A stretch of 64,000 nt of DNA, taken from assembly GCF_014842265.1 (NCBI RefSeq), contig NZ_JACYVI010000009.1, positions 1 through 64,000 on the forward strand, read 5' to 3'. The notes beneath the pieces were generated by a model. The model was not told the origin of the DNA and searched no databases. It saw nothing but the letters and a program-made list of their open reading frames with translations. The position numbers and the translations under genes were made by a program. Of this stretch, positions 26,020 to 34,766 are shown piece after piece. Every line of letters begins with the position of its first letter. The stretch's first letter is position 1. Source of the DNA: Pseudomonas sp. CFBP 13711. Lineage in GTDB: Bacteria > Pseudomonadota > Gammaproteobacteria > Pseudomonadales > Pseudomonadaceae.

Positions 26020-26385
26020 GTACAAGAACAACAAAAATCAGTCACCTGAAACACCAACATAATAAAAACAAGACGAATCGACTCACGCATAACAAGAACA
26101 ACACGGCGGAGGCGCAGCTAACTGATTCTTTTGGAGAGGCGTTGCATTTGGGACTTGTCCCGCAACCAGGCCGAGAACAACAAAAACTACCCTTAGGTAG
26201 AGCCTGAACTGGTTGGATCGATAGATCACTGCCGCACAGCGACCAAAGCAATCCGTTTGCTCTTGACTCCCGATTGGGAGGTTTCACAGGCGAAAGCCGT
26301 GAATTGGGCGGTCAACAAAAATAAAAAGCCCATCAGACAATAAAAATAAGAGCACGCACTATGGGGGAGCTTCGGCTCCCCCAGT
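26020..26385 (+). ncRNA. crcZ: CrcZ small RNA, Hfq/Crc-titrating decoy
   Basis: A RNA of about 365 nt between cbrB and pcnB, the conserved position of crcZ. It contains six A-rich clusters of the AAnAAnAA type that bind Hfq: about 26022-26038, 26060-26073, 26091-26104, 26174-26187, 26314-26328 and 26338-26352. It ends in GGGGGAGC-TTCG-GCTCCCCC (26363-26382), a very stable UUCG hairpin without a strong T run. CrcZ sequesters Hfq and relieves carbon catabolite repression when CbrAB is active. Short open frames within it are not supported as genes. The 5' end is inferred from the promoter. Confidence 0.93.
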
Positions 26386-26562
26386 AGCATCTGCACTAAA
26401 CACTCTCCCCGCTCGACAACCCGCGCGACGCAGCGCATTCAGTACCCGCACGCACCCATCGCGCTGCCTCCTACACCATCCCCCGACTAAATGCTAGAAT
26501 CCCCGCCCATCGTGCGGTCACTCTTCGAAATTGGCCGAATATTCCTTCAAACAGTGCCCCCC

Positions 26563-27960
26563 ATGCTGAAGAAGCTGTTCCAGTCATTCCGTTCCCCACT
26601 GCGCAAGCCGCAGCAACATGTGCGCACAACGCCTGAAGTGCTGAGCAGCAGCCAGCATTCGTTGCAACGCAATCAATTCAGCCGCTATGCGGTGAACATC
26701 GTCGAGCGCCTGCAGACCGCTGGCTACCAGGCCTATCTGGTCGGCGGTTGCGTCCGAGACATGATGCTCGGCATCACGCCAAAGGATTTCGACGTCGCCA
26801 CCAGTGCCACGCCCGAGCAGATCCGCGCCGAGTTTCGCAACGCCCGTATCATCGGCCGCCGCTTCAAATTGGTTCATATCCATTTCGGCCGTGAAATCAT
26901 TGAAGTCGCGACGTTCCGCGCCAATCACCCGATCGACGACGAAGATGAAGACAGTAACCAGTCTTCACGCAACGAGAGCGGGCGCATTCTGCGTGACAAC
27001 GTCTACGGCACCCTCGAAGACGACGCCCAGCGTCGCGACTTCACGATCAACGCCCTGTATTACGATCCGGTCACCGAGCGCGTCCTCGATTACGCCAATG
27101 GTGTGCACGACATCCGCAATCGCCTGATTCGTCTGATCGGTGATCCGCAGCAGCGTTACAAGGAAGACCCGGTGCGCATGCTGCGGGCCGTGCGTTTCGC
27201 CGCCAAGCTGGATTTCGGTATCGAGAAGCACAGCGCCACGCCTATCCGCCCGCTGGCGCCCATGCTGCGCGACATCCCTTCGGCGCGTCTGTTTGAAGAA
27301 GTCCTGAAGCTGTTCCTCTCGGGTTACGCCGAAGCGACGTTCGAGATGCTCGTCGATCTCGAATTGTTCGAGCCCCTGTTTCCGGCCAGCTCCAAAGCGC
27401 TCGAATACAATCCGACCTATACCCACACGCTGATCAGCGAAGCGCTGGCCAACACCGATCTGCGCATCAAGCAGAACAAACCGGTCACTCCGGCGTTCCT
27501 GTTTGCCGCATTGCTGTGGCCTGCTCTGCCCGCCCGCGTGCTGCGTCTGCAAGAGCGCGGCATGCCGCCGATCCCGGCCATGCAGGAAGCGGCCCACGAA
27601 CTGATCACCGAACAGTGCCAGCGGATCGCGATTCCGAAACGCTTCACCATGCCGATCCGCGAGATCTGGGACATGCAGGAACGTCTGCCCCGCCGTTCGG
27701 GCAAACGCGCCGACCTGCTGCTGGAAAACCCGCGCTTCCGTGCCGGCTACGATTTTCTGTTGCTGCGTGAACTGGCCGGCGAAGAAACCGACGGGCTGGG
27801 TGAATGGTGGACGGATTATCAAGACGCCAACGACTCCGAACGCCGCGACATGATTCGTGACCTGGGCAGCAAGCCAGACGCTACCGGCCAGGCTCCGCGC
27901 AAACGCCGTCGCAGCAGCAGCGGCAAGCGCAAACGCGCCGGCGTCGACGGGGCGGAATAA
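26563..27960 (+). CDS. pcnB: Poly(A) polymerase I
   Basis: Adds poly(A) tails that promote RNA decay. The 465-residue protein has the class II nucleotidyltransferase motif GGCVRD followed by the catalytic pair in KDFDVATSAT, the RRDFTINALYYDP motif, and a basic C-terminal tail (RKRRRSSSGKRKR) that binds RNA. I chose ATG 26563 (MLKKLFQSFR). The frame is open to an ATG at 26491, but a -10-like TAGAAT at 26495-26500 overlaps that codon, and the longer form has no ribosome-binding site. folK follows six bases after the stop. Confidence 0.94.
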   Translation: MLKKLFQSFRSPLRKPQQHVRTTPEVLSSSQHSLQRNQFSRYAVNIVERLQTAGYQAYLVGGCVRDMMLGITPKDFDVATSATPEQIRAEFRNARIIGRRFKLVHIHFGREIIEVATFRANHPIDDEDEDSNQSSRNESGRILRDNVYGTLEDDAQRRDFTINALYYDPVTERVLDYANGVHDIRNRLIRLIGDPQQRYKEDPVRMLRAVRFAAKLDFGIEKHSATPIRPLAPMLRDIPSARLFEEVLKLFLSGYAEATFEMLVDLELFEPLFPASSKALEYNPTYTHTLISEALANTDLRIKQNKPVTPAFLFAALLWPALPARVLRLQERGMPPIPAMQEAAHELITEQCQRIAIPKRFTMPIREIWDMQERLPRRSGKRADLLLENPRFRAGYDFLLLRELAGEETDGLGEWWTDYQDANDSERRDMIRDLGSKPDATGQAPRKRRRSSSGKRKRAGVDGAE

Positions 27961-27966
27961 CACCCG

Positions 27967-28449
27967 ATGATCGAGCGCGTTTACATCGGCCTGGGTAGCA
28001 ACCTGGCCGACCCTGCCGAACAGTTGCGAGAAGCGATCAAGGCTATGGGCCTGTTACCGCAGAGCAGTCTGTCAGGCGTTTCCTCCTTTTATGTCAGCGA
28101 CTCGCTGTTGCCGGGTCAGCCGCGTTACACCAATGCGGTCGCGGCGCTCGACACGTCGCTCCCCCCTCTCACGCTGCTTGATGCCTTGCAGGGCATCGAA
28201 AACGATCAGGGCCGCGAACGCCTCGAACGCTGGGGGCCGCGCACGCTGGACCTCGACATCTTGCTGTTCGGCGATCGCCTCATCGATGAGCCGCGCCTGA
28301 AGGTGCCTCACTATCAGATGCAGGTGCGCGCGTTTGTGCTGTACCCACTGGCCGAGCTGGCGCCGGGGATCACCTTCGCCGATGGCCGCGCGCTGAATGA
28401 TTTGCTTGCCCAGTGCCCGTTCGAAGGCCTGGAGCGATTGCCGAGCTGA
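27967..28449 (+). CDS. folK: 2-Amino-4-hydroxy-6-hydroxymethyldihydropteridine pyrophosphokinase
   Basis: Transfers pyrophosphate from ATP to the pterin in folate synthesis. The 160-residue protein has the expected motifs: YIGLGSNLADP at the start, and RWGPRTLDLDILLFGD, which supplies the Mg-binding aspartates and nucleotide contacts. It is directly after pcnB and probably in the same operon, with panB 210 bases downstream. Confidence 0.95.
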   Translation: MIERVYIGLGSNLADPAEQLREAIKAMGLLPQSSLSGVSSFYVSDSLLPGQPRYTNAVAALDTSLPPLTLLDALQGIENDQGRERLERWGPRTLDLDILLFGDRLIDEPRLKVPHYQMQVRAFVLYPLAELAPGITFADGRALNDLLAQCPFEGLERLPS

Positions 28450-28659
28450 CGCCTTTCTGCAGGTACGTTCAAACCGGTAACACCCGGAATTGACTTCCCG
28501 CCCCCTCCTCACGAAGATAAGCGTCCCAAAGCCGGGCGACCGGCCACAAGGCGCGGATCAGGCCGTTGCAAACATCGCGAAACGACGATGTGCCTGCCTC
28601 CCAAGATGAATCACGCGTTGCTCGCCGCAGTATTCACAGCGCCTGAATGAGGACTTTCC

Positions 28660-29460
28660 ATGCCCGATATCACCGTTACGTCCCTGCTGGCTCTGAAGCA
28701 AAAAGGTGAAAAAATCACCATGCTGACCTGCTACGATGCGACTTTTGCCCACACCGCCAGCCAGGCCGGCGTGGAAGTGCTGCTGGTCGGCGACTCGCTG
28801 GGTATGGTCCTTCAGGGCCACGACAGCACGCTGCCCGTCACCACCGCTGAAATGGCGTACCACGTGGCCGGCGTCAAACGCGGCAACCAGGGCGCGCTGA
28901 TTCTGGTGGATCTGCCGTTCATGTCCTACGCCACCCCCGAGCAGACCTTTGCCAACAGCGCCACGCTGATGCAAGCGGGTGCGCACATGGTCAAGATCGA
29001 AGGCGCGGCGTGGCTTGCCGACTCGATCCGGCTGTTGGCCGAGCGCGGCGTTCCGGTGTGTGCGCACATGGGCCTTACGCCTCAAGCGGTCAACGTGCTG
29101 GGCGGCTATAAAGTGCAGGGTCGTCTGGAGTCGCAGGCGCGGCAAATGAGGGCCGACGCGATTACCCTTGAGCAGGCCGGCGCCGCGATGATTCTGCTGG
29201 AATGCGTGCCGAGCGAACTGGCTCAGGAAATCACCCACGCCGTGAAGATTCCGGTGATCGGTATTGGCGCCGGCAGCGCCACAGACGGTCAGGTGCTGGT
29301 GCTTCATGACATGCTGGGGCTGTCGATCACCGGCCGCGTGCCCAAGTTCGTGAAGAATTTCATGGCCGGTCAGCCGGACATTCAGTCAGCGATTGGCGCG
29401 TATGTCAGCGCGGTCAAGGACGTCAGCTTCCCCGCTCCAGAACACGGATTCTCGGCATGA
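28660..29460 (+). CDS. panB: 3-Methyl-2-oxobutanoate hydroxymethyltransferase
   Basis: First committed enzyme of pantothenate synthesis; adds a one-carbon unit from methylene-tetrahydrofolate to oxoisovalerate, which comes from the valine pathway begun by ilvI-ilvC in this window. The 266-residue barrel has metal-binding DSLGM, KIEGA and the catalytic glutamate in LLECVPSELA. GAGGAC precedes the ATG. The stop overlaps the panC start by four bases. Confidence 0.96.
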   Translation: MPDITVTSLLALKQKGEKITMLTCYDATFAHTASQAGVEVLLVGDSLGMVLQGHDSTLPVTTAEMAYHVAGVKRGNQGALILVDLPFMSYATPEQTFANSATLMQAGAHMVKIEGAAWLADSIRLLAERGVPVCAHMGLTPQAVNVLGGYKVQGRLESQARQMRADAITLEQAGAAMILLECVPSELAQEITHAVKIPVIGIGAGSATDGQVLVLHDMLGLSITGRVPKFVKNFMAGQPDIQSAIGAYVSAVKDVSFPAPEHGFSA

Positions 29461-30308
29461 ACACAGTTAAAACCGTTCGCGAGTTGCGCGCCGTCGTTGC
29501 CCGCGCACGCAGCGAAGGCAAGCGCATCGCCCTGGTGCCCACCATGGGCAACCTGCACAGCGGCCATATCGCCCTGGTCACTAAAGCCGTTCAACGGGCT
29601 GATTTCGTGATCGCCAGCATCTTCGTCAACCCGCTTCAATTTGGTCCCACCGAAGACCTTGCGTCGTACCCGCGCACTCTCGCCGCCGATCAGGAGCAAT
29701 TGCTTCAGGCCGGTTGCCACCTGCTGTTCACGCCGACGGTCGAAGAAATGTACCCCCATGGCATGGGTGATCAGACCATCGTGCGTGTGCCGGTGGTGTC
29801 CGAAGGACTGTGTGGCGGCAGCCGTCCCGGTCACTTCGACGGCGTTTCGACGGTGGTCAGCAAGCTGTTCAACATGGTGCAGCCGGACATCGCGATTTTC
29901 GGTCAGAAGGATTTCCAGCAACTGGCCGTCGTCAATGCGCTGGTGCGTGACCTGAACATGCCCATTCAAATCATCGGCGAACCCACCGTGCGTGCCGCCG
30001 ATGGCCTGGCCCTGTCGTCGCGCAATGGCTACCTGACTGAAGACCAGCGCGCTGCAGCGCCTGCGTTGTACCGCGTGATCAAACAGATCGGCACGGCATT
30101 GCAGAATGGCGAACAGGATCATCAGCAGTTGATCGGCGATGGCGTCAAAGCCCTGGAAGCCGCGGGCTTCCGTCCTGATTACCTGGAGATTCGCAACGCA
30201 GTCAGCCTGCGTCCTGCGACCCCGGATGATCATGATCTGGTGGTGCTGGGCGCGGCGTTCATGGGCAAGACGCGCCTGATCGACAACCTGCATCTGGTCA
30301 GGGAATAA
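29457..30308 (+). CDS. panC: Pantothenate synthetase
   Basis: Condenses pantoate and beta-alanine with ATP. The 283-residue protein has the nucleotidyl-transferase HIGH-like signature (PTMGNLHSGHIAL), the FGQKDFQQL segment and the KMSKS-like SSRNGYL. The ATGA overlap with panB indicates coupled translation. No panD lies next to it within the window. Confidence 0.96.
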   Translation: MNTVKTVRELRAVVARARSEGKRIALVPTMGNLHSGHIALVTKAVQRADFVIASIFVNPLQFGPTEDLASYPRTLAADQEQLLQAGCHLLFTPTVEEMYPHGMGDQTIVRVPVVSEGLCGGSRPGHFDGVSTVVSKLFNMVQPDIAIFGQKDFQQLAVVNALVRDLNMPIQIIGEPTVRAADGLALSSRNGYLTEDQRAAAPALYRVIKQIGTALQNGEQDHQQLIGDGVKALEAAGFRPDYLEIRNAVSLRPATPDDHDLVVLGAAFMGKTRLIDNLHLVRE

Positions 30309-30653
30309 CCTGCCCGCCCGGCTGAAGAACGCATCCGGTCACGTGTAAAGCAAAAGTCACGTGATCGGATGACCATCTACGCCTATGCTCACTGCGCGAA
30401 ACCGAGTGTGAAGCGCAGGCCTCGGCCTTTGCAGGGCCTTGGCGATGAACTTAGCCACACCCGCAATGCCATACCGATACAGTTCGTGTCAGACCAGCAT
30501 TTCTACTCCGTGAGAAAAAGTACCGAGCAAAGGTAAAGCAAGGCGCAGACATCGGCGTTGCCGGGGACTAGTCTCTGATGCGTCCACGAATTCATGTCCA
30601 ATCCTGCTTTTCAGTGTCCAAAAGGCAGTTCAAGTACAAGGAAACCCGCAGCG
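30309..30653. other. panC-pgi intergenic region with an inverted repeat
   Basis: This 345-base gap has no supported gene. At 30332-30345 and 30358-30371 lie 14-base arms, complementary except for one position, with a 12-base loop rich in A. There is no T run, so it may be an mRNA-end structure rather than a classical terminator. The pgi promoter must lie in the second half, but I cannot fix it. An open frame upstream of pgi (from 30594) is in frame with it and is probably untranslated leader. Confidence 0.45.
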
Positions 30654-32318
30654 ATGGCGTACTACCGCACTCCTCATGACGTCACTACCCTGCCCGCCTG
30701 GCAGGCGCTCAAAGATCACCGCCAAGCGATGCAAAATTTCAGCATGCGCGAAGCATTCAACGCAGACCCCAAGCGTTTCGACGAATTCACGCTCAGCAGT
30801 GCCGGTCTGTTTCTCGACTACTCGAAGAACCTGATCACCGCCGAGACCCGTCAGTTGCTGGTCAATCTGGCCAATGAAGTTGGCCTGAAAGACGCCATCA
30901 AGGCGCAGTACGACGGCGAGCTGGTCAACGCTTCGGAAGGTCGCCCTGCGCTGCACACCGCCCTGCGTCGTCCGGTGGGCGACAAGCTGCTGGTCAACGG
31001 CGTCAACGTGATGCCGGAAGTGCACAAGGTGCTGAACCAGATCACTGATCTGGTCGGGCGCATCCACGACGGCCTGTGGCGCGGCTACACCGAAAAGCCG
31101 ATCACCGACGTGGTCAATATCGGCATCGGCGGCTCGTTCCTGGGCCCTGAGCTGGTGTCCGAAGCGCTGCTGTCCTACGCGCAGAAAGGCGTTCGCTGCC
31201 ATTATCTGGCAAACATCGACGGCACCGAGCTGCACGAGCTGACTCAGAAGCTGCGCGCCGAGACCACGTTGTTCATCGTGTCGTCCAAGACCTTCACCAC
31301 CCTCGAAACCCTGAAGAACGCCACCGCCGCCCGCGCCTGGTACCTCGCCCAAGGTGGGTCCGAAGCCGAGCTGTATCGTCACTTCATCGCGGTGTCGAGC
31401 AACAACGCCGCGGCGGTTGCGTTTGGGATTCGTGAAGAAAACATCTTCCCGATGTGGGACTGGGTCGGCGGCCGTTACTCGCTGTGGTCGGCCATTGGCC
31501 TGCCTATTGCGCTGGCGATCGGCATGTCCAACTTCAAGGAGCTGTTGTCCGGCGCCTACACCATGGATCAGCATTTCCAGAACGCCGAGTTCGAAGAGAA
31601 CATGCCGGTGCTGCTGGGCTTGCTGGGTATCTGGTATGGCAATTTCTGGGGCGCGCAAAGTCACGCGATCCTGCCGTACGACCATTACCTGCGCAACATC
31701 ACAAAGCACCTGCAACAGCTGGACATGGAATCCAACGGCAAGAGCGTTCGCCAGGACGGCGTGCCGGTCAAAACTGACACGGGCCCGGTCATCTGGGGCG
31801 GCGTTGGTGCGAACGGCCAGCATGCATACCACCAGTTGCTGCACCAGGGCACGCAAATGATTCCGGCCGACTTCATCGTGCCGATCGTCAGCTTCAACCC
31901 GGTGTCGGACCACCACCAATGGCTGTACGCCAACTGCCTGTCCCAGAGCCAGGCTTTGATGCAGGGTAAAACCCGCCCCGAAGCCGAAGCAGAACTGCGG
32001 GCCAAGGGCGTACCGGAAGACGAAGTGCAGCGTGTTGCGCCGCACAAGGTCATTCCGGGCAACCGTCCGAGCAACACCATTGTCGTCGAGCGCATCAGCC
32101 CTCGCCGCCTTGGCGCGCTGGTCGCGATGTACGAGCATAAAGTGTTCGTGCAAAGCGTGGTGTGGGGCACGAATGCCTTCGACCAATGGGGCGTTGAACT
32201 GGGCAAGGAGCTGGGCAAAGGCGTTTACAGCCGCCTTGTCGGCACCGACGAAACTGTCGCTGAAGACGCTTCGACCCAGGGCCTGATCAACTACTTCCGC
32301 GGTCGTCACCGCGGCTGA
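30654..32318 (+). CDS. pgi: Glucose-6-phosphate isomerase
   Basis: Interconverts glucose 6-phosphate and fructose 6-phosphate; in pseudomonads it mainly returns carbon to glucose 6-phosphate. The 554-residue protein carries the family signatures: NIGIGGSFLGPELV, the SSKTFTTLET sugar-phosphate loop, the catalytic region MWDWVGGRYSLWSAIG, and GVELGKELG near the C-terminus. The chosen ATG gives the standard N-terminus MAYYRTPHDV; AAGGAAA lies upstream. Confidence 0.96.
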   Translation: MAYYRTPHDVTTLPAWQALKDHRQAMQNFSMREAFNADPKRFDEFTLSSAGLFLDYSKNLITAETRQLLVNLANEVGLKDAIKAQYDGELVNASEGRPALHTALRRPVGDKLLVNGVNVMPEVHKVLNQITDLVGRIHDGLWRGYTEKPITDVVNIGIGGSFLGPELVSEALLSYAQKGVRCHYLANIDGTELHELTQKLRAETTLFIVSSKTFTTLETLKNATAARAWYLAQGGSEAELYRHFIAVSSNNAAAVAFGIREENIFPMWDWVGGRYSLWSAIGLPIALAIGMSNFKELLSGAYTMDQHFQNAEFEENMPVLLGLLGIWYGNFWGAQSHAILPYDHYLRNITKHLQQLDMESNGKSVRQDGVPVKTDTGPVIWGGVGANGQHAYHQLLHQGTQMIPADFIVPIVSFNPVSDHHQWLYANCLSQSQALMQGKTRPEAEAELRAKGVPEDEVQRVAPHKVIPGNRPSNTIVVERISPRRLGALVAMYEHKVFVQSVVWGTNAFDQWGVELGKELGKGVYSRLVGTDETVAEDASTQGLINYFRGRHRG

Positions 32319-32340
32319 TCTGCCGTCCTGTAACACCCTC

Positions 32341-32374
32341 GAAACCCGCTCTCTCGCAAGAGGCAGCGGGTTTC
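32341..32374. terminator. Hairpin between pgi and the convergent hypothetical gene
   Basis: GAAACCCGCT (32341-32350) pairs with AGCGGGTTTC (32365-32374), with an inner CTCT/AGAG extension. It lies between the stops of two convergent genes and could serve both strands, although T runs are short. Confidence 0.7.
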
Positions 32375-32389
32375 GTGCATTTAGGCTTC

Positions 32390-32959
32390 TCAGTCTTCTA
32401 TGTCGGGGAGCACCGTCGGGTCGAGTTGAACGGTGTGCTGCGTCGGATTGCGCACGCAGAGGAACTGATCGTCACGCGGCCCTTCCTTCGGGCCGACGCG
32501 CCGCAAGTGCATCAACGACCCGCACCAGGGGCATTGCGCAGTCAGACGATTCACCCTCAGACGCCCGGTCTTGCTGATCTCCAGATAGTGCCGGGAGCCT
32601 AAGAAATGCTCGAATTTATGCCGCCGAAGCACGGCCGACATCCCGACGGCCATGACCGCAACGATGAATGAGAACATGAACAATGTTGACCACGAGCTCT
32701 GCCCGCCCAATGGCGGCTGGAACAGGGTGAAGTACAGCCCGATCAGGCTGGCGATTCCCGTGATATACCCAAAGACAGAGACGTTGCGGCTGTCGAGGCT
32801 GCGCCCGCCAAACGCCGGATGGCGCTCAATGTGCAATTGCTCGGGTGTGAAGGTGGGGCGCTCGTTGTGACTGATGTTCACGTTGGCGCCACGAAAGTCG
32901 CCGACGCCGACGTTCAGGCTGTGGTCGCCGCTTTGATCGCCATGATTGTCGTTTGGCAA
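32390..32959 (-). CDS. Hypothetical membrane protein with a C-terminal zinc-ribbon-like motif
   Basis: I do not recognise this family. About 189 residues if begun at TTG 32959, which has AGGAG eight bases upstream; an earlier in-frame TTG at 33025 lacks such a site, and no ATG fits. The N-terminal 70 residues are polar and rich in His, Asn and Gly. Two hydrophobic helices follow (about 82-102 and 115-137, joined by a short loop), then a basic cytosolic tail with CPWCGS and a later single Cys, which looks like part of a zinc ribbon. It is convergent with pgi and has no evident partner. Confidence 0.65.
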   Translation of the reverse strand: MPNDNHGDQSGDHSLNVGVGDFRGANVNISHNERPTFTPEQLHIERHPAFGGRSLDSRNVSVFGYITGIASLIGLYFTLFQPPLGGQSSWSTLFMFSFIVAVMAVGMSAVLRRHKFEHFLGSRHYLEISKTGRLRVNRLTAQCPWCGSLMHLRRVGPKEGPRDDQFLCVRNPTQHTVQLDPTVLPDIED

Positions 32960-33281
32960 AAGGGGGGCTCCTGGGAAATGGACGCTGAAATGGCCGGCGA
33001 TTGTCCCTGCCTTCACACTCGACAAAAATCAGCCGCTTCCCGGGTTTGCGTGGGAACCTGAGACACTTCCTGTCATATGTTTCCGTAGGAGCCATCCGCA
33101 GACCGGTCCAGGGATGGGGGGCGTTTGATCGCCATCGCAGCAGCATCCGGGCGACAAAGGGCTTAAATTATCATCGTCATTCATGCAACCATGCTCCCCT
33201 TGATCCGGCTGCCCGCGCTGTTTTCTTCACCTTTTCAAGCCCGGGCCGGCGCCGCGTCGCACACCACAGAGGATTAGCCCC
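32960..33281. other. Divergent intergenic region upstream of the thiolase gene
   Basis: The 322-base gap carries the start regions of two divergent genes. AGAGGA lies before the thiolase ATG. A -10-like TAAATT is seen near 33162, but without a convincing -35. Several short frames here have no start-site support. Confidence 0.35.
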
Positions 33282-34463
<1,182 letters not shown>

Positions 34464-34519
34464 CAGCCTGGCCGAGACGCAAGTGTAGGACCAGTCCCAC
34501 TAAACGCCGCGGTCAGTCA

Positions 34520-34735
34520 GTGGGACCGGCTTCAGCCGGGAAGAGGCCGGCGTGAACACCCTCAGTTTCCAAGTGCTACGCCGAACGCATTCCCGGCTAA
34601 AGCCGGTCCCACTAAAAACACGCGGTCAGAGTAGGACCGGCTTCAGCCGGGAAGAGGCCAGTTCGAACACCCTCACTTTCGCGGTGTGACGCCGGACGCA
34701 TTCCCGGCTAAAGCCGGTCCCACTAAAAGCACGCG
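34520..34735. repeat. Two tandem REP pairs (BIME-like unit, duplicated)
   Basis: Four REP palindromes with the core GACCGGCTTCAGCCGGGAA or its variant lie in alternating orientation: 34520-34548 (+), 34588-34612 (-), 34629-34658 (+) and 34699-34722 (-). The two +/- pairs are direct copies about 110 bases apart, ending in the shared ACGCGGTCAG. They occupy the gap between the convergent atoB and mgtA genes. Such elements are dispersed by RAYT transposases; none is encoded here. Confidence 0.88.
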
Positions 34736-34766
34736 GTCAGTCAATGGGGCCTGCGTCACATGGAAA

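Noticed and set aside
26010..26287. Short open frames on both strands within crcZ
   Set aside because: They have no start-site support and the region is fully explained as a sigma-54-driven RNA with Hfq-binding clusters.
34520..34735. A CRISPR array suggested by regularly spaced palindromes
   Set aside because: The repeats alternate in orientation, spacers are themselves near-copies, and there are no cas genes. They are REP elements.
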